A DNA stretch of 8,016 bases from Syntrophaceae bacterium UBA1062 (GTDB taxonomy: Bacteria; Desulfobacterota; Desulfomonilia; UBA1062). The stretch lies in contig DCDF01000238.1 of NCBI GenBank assembly GCA_002316295.1, positions 1 through 8,016 of the forward strand. The letters are read 5' to 3'. The notes under the pieces were generated by a model. It did no database searches, was not told the origin of the DNA, and saw nothing but the letters and a program-made list of their open reading frames with translations. Positions 1-6,116 of this stretch are shown here, piece after piece; the stretch's first letter is position 1; every line of letters begins with the position of its first letter. Made by a program: the position numbers and the translations under genes.

Positions 1-47
1 GCGCTCTCACGCCGGAGACAGGGGTTCGACTCCCCTTGGGACTACCA
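1..47 (+). tRNA. 3' part of a tRNA, probably tRNA-Glu (CUC), cut by the window start
   Basis: This is the 3' portion of a tRNA whose 5' half lies outside the window. The T arm is clear: AGGGG pairs with CCCCT around the loop TTCGACT (positions 20-36). It is followed by a 7-base acceptor strand TGGGACT, a discriminator A and an encoded CCA ending at 47. The bases CTCTCAC at 4-10 match the anticodon loop typical of tRNA-Glu with anticodon CTC, and the region resembles bacterial tRNA-Glu in order and spacing. The tRNA call is firm. The Glu identity is less so, because the 5' strand of the anticodon stem is cut off and the visible bases do not pair neatly around a standard 7-base loop. An intrinsic terminator follows directly. 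Confidence 0.85.
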
Positions 48-50
48 GAC

Positions 51-88
51 AGGCCCTGGAAGCTGTTGCTTTCAGGGCCTTTGCTTTT
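51..88 (+). terminator. Rho-independent terminator of the tRNA transcript
   Basis: Bases 51-62 pair with 69-80 over 12 bp (one G-T wobble) around the six-base loop CTGTTG. The stem is followed by TTGCTTTT at 81-88. It begins four bases after the tRNA CCA, as expected for the end of a tRNA transcription unit. The U tract is interrupted by GC but the stem is strong. Confidence 0.85.
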
Positions 89-186
89 CATCCACCCACG
101 CAGTGATCCCATTTCCCTCAACCATGCTTCCGGCGGAAAAATCAACCGCGCACCCCCGAGACCCTTCGCGACTGTTGAATTCCCGC

Positions 187-215
187 TTGCAACGGGCTCA
201 CCGATGAACTACATT
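187..215 (+). promoter_or_regulatory. Candidate sigma-70 promoter for the MFS transporter gene
   Basis: TTGCAA at 187-192 and TACATT at 210-215 are separated by 17 bases, an ideal spacing, and lie about 70 bases upstream of the transporter ATG. Each hexamer matches four of six consensus positions. The preceding terminator implies that the transporter needs its own promoter somewhere in 89-285, and this is the best pair I see there. It is a pattern match only. Confidence 0.33.
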
Positions 216-285
216 TCATCTACCTCAAAAACATCGACTTACCGGCAGACATGCACGGCATCACGAAGGGAGCACCTGTTGCGCT

Positions 286-1539
286 ATGGCCGAAACCCCT
301 GTAGAAATACCATCGAATAATGGTTCTGCGCCGTTCCGATCGTTCATTTTCCCCATCCTCTTCATCACTTCCCTGTTCTTCCTGAACTTCATCGCGCGGA
401 TCATCCCCGCCCCCCTGATGCCCACGATCGAAGTTGACCTCGGCATCGGCCACGCCCAGGCCGGATCGATGTTCCTCATCATCTCGTCCGGATATTTCGC
501 ATCGATTCTGGGGTCCGGGTTTCTCTCCGCCCGCATATCGCACAGAAACACCATCGTCGTTTCGGCTGTCTCTCTCGGGCTGGCGCTTATCGCCACATCC
601 TTCAGCACAAACCTGTGGGCCATCCGCTCAGGACTTCTCCTGATCGGGCTGACGTCCGGCATCTACCTCCCCTCCGGGCTCTCCACCGTCACCTCGCTCG
701 TCTCTCCCCGCGACTGGGGCAAGGCCATTTCCATCCACGAGCTTGCGCCCAACACGAGTTTCGTCGCCGCGCCGCTGCTGGCGGAGCTGCTCTTGATCGT
801 CCTTCCCTGGCGCGGGGTGTTTTTCCTGATCGGCCTGCTTTCCCTGGTCATGGGGTGCGCATTTTTCCGCTTCGGCAAGGGCGGCGCATTCCGCGGCCAG
901 GCGCCGAGTTTCGCCGCGCTGGGAATCATCATGAGGGATCCTTCGTTCTGGATCATGCTCGTCCTGTTCTGCCTGGGCATCAGCGTGACCCTGGGCATCT
1001 ACACAATGCTTCCCCTGTACCTGGTGAACGAGCACGATATCAGCCGCAGCCTGGCAAACACGTATGTATCCCTTTCCAGAGTCTCCTGCATCGCCATGGT
1101 CTTTGTCGGCGGATGGGCGAACGACCGGTTTGGCCCGAAGCGATCTCTCGGCGTGATCCTTGCCCTGAGCGGGCTGGTGACCGTGCTCCTCGGGAACATC
1201 TCCGGCACCGGCATTGTCATCGCCGTCTTTCTCCAGCCGCTCGTCGCCGCGGGCTTCTTCCCTCCGGCAGTCGCAGCGATCTCGTCCATCGGGCCCGCAC
1301 ATATGCGCGGCGTGTCCATCTCCCTGACCATCCCGTTCGCTTTCCTCATCGGCGCCGGGCTGATCCCGACCGGTATCGGGTTTGTCGGGGAGTCGGGCTC
1401 GTTCGGGCTGGGGGTCTGCATCGTCGGCGTGCTCACCCTGCTGGGCGCGATTCTGTCACAGCTTCTCCGGGTCGAAATTTCCCGCGGGCACGAGATCGGC
1501 CCCGGCGAAGAGCCCGCACTCTCCGATCAGGCAGGGTAA
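286..1539 (+). CDS. Major facilitator superfamily (MFS) transporter, 12 membrane helices
   Basis: This 417-residue inner-membrane protein is a secondary transporter of unknown substrate. Twelve hydrophobic segments can be counted, at roughly residues 19-48, 59-80, 88-106, 110-138, 146-173, 175-196, 221-247, 257-277, 287-304, 307-334, 342-366 and 373-395. A charged central loop (197-219) separates two six-helix halves. The MFS motif A loop between helices 8 and 9 is intact (GGWANDRFGPKR, 275-286). The matching loop between helices 2 and 3 is degenerate (GFLSARISHRN) and lacks the usual Asp. Helix 5 carries a His-Glu pair (151-152) that could bind substrate or protons. The ATG has a purine-rich GAAGGGA at 265-271, rather far away (14 bases). 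The gene starts a new unit after the tRNA terminator. The downstream dehydrogenase hints at an organic-acid substrate, but this is a weak inference. Confidence 0.9.
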   Translation: MAETPVEIPSNNGSAPFRSFIFPILFITSLFFLNFIARIIPAPLMPTIEVDLGIGHAQAGSMFLIISSGYFASILGSGFLSARISHRNTIVVSAVSLGLALIATSFSTNLWAIRSGLLLIGLTSGIYLPSGLSTVTSLVSPRDWGKAISIHELAPNTSFVAAPLLAELLLIVLPWRGVFFLIGLLSLVMGCAFFRFGKGGAFRGQAPSFAALGIIMRDPSFWIMLVLFCLGISVTLGIYTMLPLYLVNEHDISRSLANTYVSLSRVSCIAMVFVGGWANDRFGPKRSLGVILALSGLVTVLLGNISGTGIVIAVFLQPLVAAGFFPPAVAAISSIGPAHMRGVSISLTIPFAFLIGAGLIPTGIGFVGESGSFGLGVCIVGVLTLLGAILSQLLRVEISRGHEIGPGEEPALSDQAG

Positions 1540-1561
1540 GGGGTTCACGGAGCTCAGCTCT

Positions 1562-1616
1562 GGACAGGCCCTCACTATCCGACCGCACCTTGTATGTGAC
1601 GCTCCGGGGCCTGTCC
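1562..1616. repeat. 10-bp perfect inverted repeat with a 35-base loop
   Basis: GGACAGGCCC at 1562-1571 is the exact reverse complement of GGGCCTGTCC at 1607-1616. The arms flank 35 bases and sit 23 bases after the transporter stop codon. No T tract follows, so this is not a standard intrinsic terminator. It could form an RNA stem that protects the transporter mRNA 3' end or assists termination, or it could be a two-site protein-binding element. Confidence 0.5.
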
Positions 1617-1758
1617 GACGTTACCGCCGCGGTCTCGGGAAGCCACACGCCCGCTCGGGCAGCTCCCCAGAGAGGCTTGACCGGTATCATGCCGTTCTCT
1701 GAAAACCCCGGACGCAGCCATATCGATCAGCGATGTGAGCTTCTCTTGTATCAGCCTG

Positions 1759-1787
1759 TTGCTTTTGGAGGATACTTTAGCTTTAAT
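1759..1787 (+). promoter_or_regulatory. Candidate sigma-70 promoter for the dehydrogenase gene
   Basis: TTGCTT at 1759-1764 and TTTAAT at 1782-1787 are separated by 17 bases. The -10 box matches five of six consensus positions and the -35 matches mainly in its TTG. The predicted transcription start falls near 1794, leaving a leader of roughly 50 bases before the ATG at 1847. No better pair is visible in this gap. Confidence 0.4.
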
Positions 1788-1801
1788 CATGTTCGAACGT
1801 G
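1788..1801. promoter_or_regulatory. Palindrome at the predicted transcription start, possible operator
   Basis: CATGTTCGAACGTG is a 14-base dyad with an exact core GTTCGAAC (1791-1798) and one mismatched outer pair. It starts one base after the candidate -10 box and covers the predicted start site of the dehydrogenase transcript, a position where a dimeric repressor could block initiation. No regulator gene is present in the window, so the role is inferred from placement alone. Confidence 0.3.
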
Positions 1802-1831
1802 AACTTTCCGCTGATTCCCATTACATTCACT

Positions 1832-1839
1832 GGAGGTGA
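1832..1839 (+). promoter_or_regulatory. Strong ribosome binding site that sets the dehydrogenase start
   Basis: GGAGGTGA is a near-perfect anti-16S complement and lies seven bases before the ATG at 1847. It decides against the in-frame GTG at 1799, which would add 16 residues before the Rossmann fold and would place this site inside the coding sequence. Confidence 0.8.
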
Positions 1840-1846
1840 GGACCTC

Positions 1847-2797
1847 ATGCACGAGATGAAAAACATTGCAGTCATCGGCACCGGGGTTATCGGCTCCGGC
1901 TGGGTGACCCTGTTCGCCATGAAAGGGTATAGCGTAAGCGCATACTCGAGAAAGGCCGAAACAAGGGCTCGAGGGCTCAAAGCAGTCTGCACCAATCTCG
2001 ATTTTTTGATGAGCAAGGGGGTCATATCGGAACATGCCAAAAAGCTGTCTCTTGAAAGGATAACCACAGCAGGCGAGATATCCGAGGCGATAAGGAACGC
2101 CGACTTTATCGTTGAGGCGACAGCGGACTCCTATGAAATCAAGAAGCCCATTTTCCGGGACATAGACAAATACTCCCCGGAGGATGCCATTCTTACGAGC
2201 AGCTCATCGGGCCTGGACCCGAACGAGATCCAGAAAGCCATTGCACGCAAAGACAAGTGCCTGATTGCCCACCCGTGGAACCCTCCGCATCTCATTCCTC
2301 TGGTCGAAATCGTCCCCGGCGAGCTGACCTCTGGAGACACCGTCAGCAAGACGGTCGAACTGATGGAGCGGCTGGGGAAAATTCCCGTCATCGTCCGCAA
2401 GGCTGTGCCCGGATACATCGGAAACAGACTGGCCGCAGCCCTGTGGCGCGAAGCGATACATCTCGTCAAAGAAGGCGTTGCGACAGTCGAAGACGTGGAC
2501 AAAGCTCTGTATGCGGGCCCCGGTATCAGGTGGGCCTTCATGGGCCCGCATCTGATCTACCATCTCGGCGGGGGAGAAACGGGCGGTATCGGGCATTTCA
2601 TAGACGGCATCGGGAATACGACGTTCAAGTCGATCTGGCAGGACCTCGCCACATGGGACCACATTACCGATTCGATGAAAGATGCGCTGATCAAGGGCGT
2701 GCGGGAAGAAATGAAGGGCAGGTCCTTTGCAGACACTGCAAAACTGAGAGACGACAGGCTGATAGATCTGTTGAAGATCATCTATTCCGGATCTTGA
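1847..2797 (+). CDS. NAD-dependent 3-hydroxyacyl-CoA dehydrogenase family enzyme (lambda-crystallin / L-carnitine dehydrogenase type)
   Basis: This 316-residue soluble oxidoreductase oxidises a 3-hydroxy group with NAD+. The N-terminal Rossmann fold opens immediately with GTGVIGSGW (GxGxxG at 11-16). The 3-hydroxyacyl-CoA dehydrogenase signature HPWNPP is at 142-147, followed by LVEIVPG with the Glu (154) that normally pairs with the catalytic His (142). Ser120/121 and Asn193 (GYIGNRL) occupy the other active-site positions. The helical C-terminal domain has GPGIRWAFMGP (224-234), a hallmark of the lambda-crystallin / L-gulonate 3-dehydrogenase / L-carnitine dehydrogenase branch rather than FadB-like fatty acid enzymes. 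The length is close to L-carnitine dehydrogenase, and no fused thioesterase is present. Substrate cannot be fixed: carnitine, L-gulonate or another short 3-hydroxy acid are all possible. Its codons look less GC-rich than those of glnS. Confidence 0.9.
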   Translation: MHEMKNIAVIGTGVIGSGWVTLFAMKGYSVSAYSRKAETRARGLKAVCTNLDFLMSKGVISEHAKKLSLERITTAGEISEAIRNADFIVEATADSYEIKKPIFRDIDKYSPEDAILTSSSSGLDPNEIQKAIARKDKCLIAHPWNPPHLIPLVEIVPGELTSGDTVSKTVELMERLGKIPVIVRKAVPGYIGNRLAAALWREAIHLVKEGVATVEDVDKALYAGPGIRWAFMGPHLIYHLGGGETGGIGHFIDGIGNTTFKSIWQDLATWDHITDSMKDALIKGVREEMKGRSFADTAKLRDDRLIDLLKIIYSGS

Positions 2798-2880
2798 AAC
2801 GGGCAAGAGGAGCCGGCCTCGAGGCGGTCAAAGAAGAATTCCTTGACCGGACGGCCCGAAACCCCGGGGCATGAGAAAGG

Positions 2881-2925
2881 ATGAGCCGGTGCATGTGAAA
2901 CCGTCTCCACATCACGGTCACTCAT
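2881..2925. repeat. Imperfect inverted repeat / possible RNA hairpin
   Basis: ATGAG (2881-2885) pairs with CTCAT (2921-2925) and ATGTG (2893-2897) pairs with CACAT (2908-2912). Five further pairs lie between them (CCG with CGG, TG with CA), interrupted by small bulges, and a ten-base loop closes the structure. That is about 15 pairs in 45 bases. No poly-T follows. It could be an RNA structure element or chance. Confidence 0.3.
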
Positions 2926-3016
2926 GCATGAAGCAAATGAGATGACATGATGCTCACGTATCGTGTTTCGCTGCCGGGTTTCTGATTCCCGCGCTCGCCT
3001 TCTCGATGCTGATGCC

Positions 3017-3028
3017 TGCCTGCAGGCA
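3017..3028. repeat. Perfect 12-base palindrome
   Basis: TGCCTGCAGGCA is identical to its reverse complement. It lies in the middle of the non-coding gap, about 360 bases before glnS, with a further GCC-rich neighbourhood on both sides. A dimeric DNA-binding protein site is possible, but no promoter is evident beside it. Confidence 0.35.
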
Positions 3029-3312
3029 ATGCCAGCCATGAATCAGATGAACGGTTCTTATCCCTGTGACTCCGTGCCGGCATTCCATATTACGCAGGTA
3101 TTCACGTGGTATCGAAATACACGACATGCTTCTCCGATGTCAGGCCTCGACCGCTGGCAGCGCGCTCATGCCGATGAGTCGGAAAACCTCTTCGACCTCT
3201 GGGGTGCACACGGGATACCTGCGAGAATGCATGTCTTAAGAGTCTCGAGCCGCGTAGTTAGAGGAATACGATAACCGGCCCCTGATTTACGATTGTCCAG
3301 TCTGATGCATAT

Positions 3313-3340
3313 TTGAAACCCCTATCCTTTGTGCTATAGA
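3313..3340 (+). promoter_or_regulatory. Candidate sigma-70 promoter of glnS with extended -10
   Basis: TTGAAA at 3313-3318 (five of six consensus positions) and TATAGA at 3335-3340 are separated by 16 bases. TGC directly before the -10 box forms the extended -10 motif TGn. The predicted start is near 3347, giving a leader of about 40 bases before the glnS ATG. This is the best promoter-like pair in the window, and an unstructured AT-rich leader follows. Confidence 0.55.
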
Positions 3341-3378
3341 AGGAAACGGCTTTCATTTTTCATACTACCGGTTTTTTT

Positions 3379-3382
3379 GGAG
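3379..3382 (+). promoter_or_regulatory. Ribosome binding site that sets the glnS start
   Basis: GGAG follows a run of seven T residues and lies six bases before the ATG at 3389. An in-frame start 20 codons earlier (3329) overlaps the predicted promoter -10 box and would add a non-conserved basic and hydrophobic leader, so it is rejected. Confidence 0.75.
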
Positions 3383-3388
3383 AAGACC

Positions 3389-5521
3389 ATGGACGATGCT
3401 TCAGGCAGCAGGAGAAACGGACAGCTCAACCCTCACGCCGACAAGGAAACAGAAGGCCCCGCAAGCAAACCTGTGGATTTCATCCGCGCCATCATCAACG
3501 ATCACATGAAAACGGGCAGGTTCGACGGCCGGGTGCATACCCGTTTTCCTCCCGAGCCGAACGGCTATCTCCACATCGGCCATGCCAAATCCATCTGCCT
3601 CAATTTCAACATTGCCGCAGACTATAACGGTCTGTGCAACCTGAGGATGGACGACACCAACCCGGTCAAGGAAGAGGTGGAGTATGTCGAGTCCATAATG
3701 CAGGACGTCAGGTGGCTCGGATACGACTGGGACGATCGGATGTTCTACGCATCCGATTACTTCGATCAGCTCTACGACTGCGCAGTAGAGCTCATCCGCC
3801 GAGGAAAGGCATATGTGTGCGACCAGAGCGCCGAAGAAATGAGGCAGTACCGGGGCACGCTCACCGAGCCCGGCAGGGAGAGCCCCTGGCGCGGCCGGAG
3901 CATCGAGGAGAACCTCGACCTCTTCGCCCGCATGAGGGCTGGCGAATTCGCCGACGGCGAAAAGACGCTGCGCGCCAAGATCGACATGGCATCACCCAAC
4001 CTCAACATGCGCGACCCGGTCATCTACCGCATCCTCCATACGTCTCACCACCGCACCGGCGACAAGTGGTGCATTTACCCCATGTATGACTTCACCCACT
4101 GCCTTTCGGATTCCATCGAGCGGATCACCCACTCCATCTGCACGCTCGAGTTCGAGGATCACCGGCCCCTGTACGACTGGTTCCTCGACGAGCTCGGGGT
4201 CTACCACCCCCAGCAGATCGAGTTCGCCCGGCTCAACCTCACCTACACGGTCATGAGCAAGCGCATGCTTTTGCAGCTGGTGCAGCAGAAGCTCGTAAGC
4301 GGATGGGACGACCCGAGGATGCCCACCATCTCGGGCATGCGCAGGAGAGGGTACACGCCCGAGTCCATCCGCAACTTCTGCGAGCGCATCGGGGTGGCAA
4401 AGAACGACAGCATCGTGGACGTCGAGCTGCTCGAGTTCTGCGTCCGGGAAGACCTCAACCTGAAAGCCCCGCGCAGGATGGCGGTGCTCAATCCCCTGAA
4501 GGTGGTGATCGAGAACTACCCTGAAGGCAAGGCAGAGGAGTTCGAGATCCCCAACCACCCGGACAACCCCGCCATGGGCAGCCGGAAGGTCCCGTTCTCC
4601 CGCACTGTGTACATCGAGCGCGACGATTTCATGGAAGACCCGCCCGCAAAGTTCTTCCGCCTCGCACCCGGCAGAGAGGTGAGGCTCAGGGGCGCGTACT
4701 TCATCACCTGCACCGGCGTGGTCAGAGACGCGAAAACCGGCGAGATCACGGAGCTCGTCTGCACTTACGACCCCGCCACCAGAGGCGGCGACTCCCCGGA
4801 CGGGCGCAAGGTCAAGGGGACGCTGCACTGGGTTTCCGCAGAGCACGGCATCGAGGCGGAGGTGCGCCTCTACGACCGGCTCTTCACCGTGCCAAATCCG
4901 GCAGGGGACGGCGAAGGCAGGGATTTCACGGAATATCTCAACCCGCAGTCTCTGGTGACGCTGAAGTCGTGCCGCCTGGAGCCGTCCCTGAAGAGTGCGG
5001 CGCCCGGGTGCACTTACCAGTTCGAAAGACAGGGATACTTCTGTGCGGATGAAAAAGATTCCGCAGAGGGTTCGCCGGTGTTCAACCGGACGTCGACCCT
5101 GCGGGACTCATGGGCGAAAATCGAAAAGGGCGGCGACAGGACGAAGCAGAAGGCCGATCCTGCGAAACAGGCGCCGAAGAAGGTTTCCGGGCCTCGGATC
5201 GATCTGGGCGACTTCGAGAAGATCGATCTCAGGGTGGGCCTGGTCCGCGAGGTGAGCCTGGTGGAAGGCTCATCAAAGCTGCTCAGGCTCATGGTGGACG
5301 TTGGGGAAGGCCGGCTGCGCCAGATCTTCGCAGGCGTCCGCCCCGCGTATCGGGAGCCCGACGATCTGCTGGGGAAAAAGGTGGTGGTGGTTGCCAACCT
5401 CAAAGATCGCGAGATGCGCTTCGGTAAGTCCGAGGGCATGATCCTGGCCGCCGGCGAGGGCAGCCGCATGGGCGTCGTCACCCTTGACGGCGACCCGAAA
5501 CCGGGCGACAGGATCTCCTGA
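3389..5521 (+). CDS. glnS: Glutamine--tRNA ligase with a C-terminal Trbp111/EMAP-II-like tRNA-binding domain
   Basis: This 710-residue cytoplasmic enzyme charges tRNA-Gln with glutamine using ATP. Residues 27-580 align by eye along the whole of E. coli GlnRS. The class I HIGH motif is in PPEPNGYLHIGH (54-65), the KMSKS counterpart is VMSKR (288-292), and the GlnRS-typical PMYDFTHC and GWDDPRMPTISGMRRRGYT stretches are present. The anticodon-binding beta-barrels end near FNRTSTLRDSWAKIEK. E. coli GlnRS is about 554 residues, so roughly 130 residues are extra. A Lys-rich linker (581-600) leads to a complete OB-fold tRNA-binding domain (601-710) with FEKIDLRVG (609-617), VVVANLKDREMRFGKSEGM (666-684) and GDRIS at the end. 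This domain type occurs in Trbp111 and at the MetRS C-terminus and probably raises tRNA affinity. The more familiar bacterial GlnRS extension is the GatB/YqeY domain, which is not present. The start is set by GGAG at 3379. Confidence 0.96.
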   Translation: MDDASGSRRNGQLNPHADKETEGPASKPVDFIRAIINDHMKTGRFDGRVHTRFPPEPNGYLHIGHAKSICLNFNIAADYNGLCNLRMDDTNPVKEEVEYVESIMQDVRWLGYDWDDRMFYASDYFDQLYDCAVELIRRGKAYVCDQSAEEMRQYRGTLTEPGRESPWRGRSIEENLDLFARMRAGEFADGEKTLRAKIDMASPNLNMRDPVIYRILHTSHHRTGDKWCIYPMYDFTHCLSDSIERITHSICTLEFEDHRPLYDWFLDELGVYHPQQIEFARLNLTYTVMSKRMLLQLVQQKLVSGWDDPRMPTISGMRRRGYTPESIRNFCERIGVAKNDSIVDVELLEFCVREDLNLKAPRRMAVLNPLKVVIENYPEGKAEEFEIPNHPDNPAMGSRKVPFSRTVYIERDDFMEDPPAKFFRLAPGREVRLRGAYFITCTGVVRDAKTGEITELVCTYDPATRGGDSPDGRKVKGTLHWVSAEHGIEAEVRLYDRLFTVPNPAGDGEGRDFTEYLNPQSLVTLKSCRLEPSLKSAAPGCTYQFERQGYFCADEKDSAEGSPVFNRTSTLRDSWAKIEKGGDRTKQKADPAKQAPKKVSGPRIDLGDFEKIDLRVGLVREVSLVEGSSKLLRLMVDVGEGRLRQIFAGVRPAYREPDDLLGKKVVVVANLKDREMRFGKSEGMILAAGEGSRMGVVTLDGDPKPGDRIS

Positions 5522-5527
5522 AAAGAT

Positions 5528-5557
5528 TCCCGCCCGGCCGTACAGGCAGAGGCGGGA
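5528..5557. repeat. Intercistronic 7-bp inverted repeat after glnS
   Basis: TCCCGCC (5528-5534) pairs with GGCGGGA (5551-5557) around a 16-base loop, between the glnS stop and the next ribosome site. No T tract follows, so transcription probably continues. The stem could stabilise the glnS mRNA end or modulate downstream translation. Confidence 0.3.
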
Positions 5558-5579
5558 GCCTTCCGGGAAAGGCAGCATT

Positions 5580-6089
5580 ATGGAAGAGGAACTCATCCAG
5601 GCCGTTGCACAGGAGTATGTCGAGAGGCTCACTCTTCTGGCCCATCTCATCGACTCGGCAGCCGAGATAAACCGGAGCGGGCGGAGCGTGTCGCGGGAGG
5701 AGATGTGGGATATCCTCGACGAGGCGGATGCTTCGGGCTTTGCCATTTACACCGTCCACTCCCTGCTCTCGTCTCTCAAGCCAATGGATGCGGGGCCTCT
5801 TGCGTCCCCGGGCATGAGGTTCCTCCACGAGATCGTCTCTCAGGATGTGATCCCCTCCATGCGACGTCACGTGGCACAGGCGATCGACGCCATCGTCAGG
5901 GAGTTTTCCGATCGCCCCGGCAGCAGGGACGCCCGGGAAAAAGCCCTGGTGAACGCCTCGTCCGTGATCTGTATGGAGCTCTCGCGCCTGAAGCAGCTGC
6001 ACCCGGGCGCGCTTCCCCATCCGGAACTGGTCGAGATGTGGGAATCGTTTTACTGCGACGAAGGATTCGCGGTCATAGATTTCGACTGA
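5580..6089 (+). CDS. Hypothetical protein, 169 residues, mostly helical
   Basis: I do not recognise this protein. It is soluble, with no signal peptide or membrane segment, acidic and predicted by eye to be largely alpha-helical. Hydrophobic heptad-like stretches lie at 3-31, 39-67 and 78-108. There are only two cysteines (131 and 159) and no obvious catalytic motif. The C-terminus is rich in aromatic and acidic residues (EMWESFYCDEGFAVIDFD). The ATG at 5580 is preceded by GGGAAAGG about seven bases away. A TTG start at 5484 would overlap the end of glnS by 38 bases and add a non-conserved Arg/Pro-rich leader, so I chose the ATG. It starts 58 bases after glnS and ends 27 bases before the kinase, so co-transcription with the kinase is likely. 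A role as kinase partner or sensor accessory is speculative. Confidence 0.75.
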   Translation: MEEELIQAVAQEYVERLTLLAHLIDSAAEINRSGRSVSREEMWDILDEADASGFAIYTVHSLLSSLKPMDAGPLASPGMRFLHEIVSQDVIPSMRRHVAQAIDAIVREFSDRPGSRDAREKALVNASSVICMELSRLKQLHPGALPHPELVEMWESFYCDEGFAVIDFD

Positions 6090-6116
6090 TACGGCATCGC
6101 AGAGGACTGCAAGCAG

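Larger units (their letters stand above)
1540..1846. other. Non-coding gap between the transporter and dehydrogenase genes
   Basis: About 307 bases hold no convincing gene. Reading frames across it are continuations of shadow frames from the transporter and encode low-complexity Arg/Pro-rich strings. It contains a 10-bp inverted repeat (1562-1616), a short hairpin ACCGC-C-GCGGT (1623-1633), a candidate promoter (1759-1787) and a palindrome around 1788-1801. I see no canonical terminator with a T tract after the transporter stop. Confidence 0.6.
2798..3388. other. 591-base gap with no convincing gene
   Basis: Both strands were read. The only open frames are short (for example 2963-3274 on + from a GTG, and 2782-3039 on -). 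They lack ribosome sites and recognisable motifs. The gap contains a 7-bp hairpin just after the dehydrogenase (CGGTCAA 2825-2831 with TTGACCG 2843-2849, no T tract), an imperfect hairpin at 2881-2925, a perfect 12-base palindrome at 3017-3028 and the glnS promoter near its end. It may hide a small RNA or a decayed gene, but I see neither clearly. No tRNA T-loop signature is present. Confidence 0.6.

Noticed and set aside
20..1547. Integrative element using the tRNA 3' end as an attachment site, suggested by a repeated AGGGGTTC at 20-27 and 1539-1546
   Set aside because: The shared stretch is only eight bases, no integrase or mobile gene lies between, and the tRNA terminator is intact directly downstream. 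Chance match.
615..1802. Open frame of 395 codons in another + frame across the transporter
   Set aside because: It is an Arg/Pro/His-rich shadow of a GC-rich gene, with no ribosome site or domain. The 286-1539 frame has twelve clear membrane helices.
1799..1846. Longer dehydrogenase starting at the GTG at 1799
   Set aside because: GGAGGTGA at 1832-1839 sits ideally before the ATG at 1847, and the family's Rossmann fold begins right after that ATG. The extra 16 residues would also overlap the palindrome.
2825..2849. Intrinsic terminator after the dehydrogenase
   Set aside because: The 7-bp stem has an 11-base loop and no T tract. It does not meet the requirements for Rho-independent termination.
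2963..3274. Possible 103-residue protein in the gap before glnS
   Set aside because: It has a GTG start without a ribosome site, a composition unlike neighbouring proteins, and no helix or motif pattern. Treated as chance.
3992..4846. 284-codon open frame on the - strand opposite glnS
   Set aside because: It mirrors the conserved GlnRS coding sequence, and its composition is typical of an antisense shadow.
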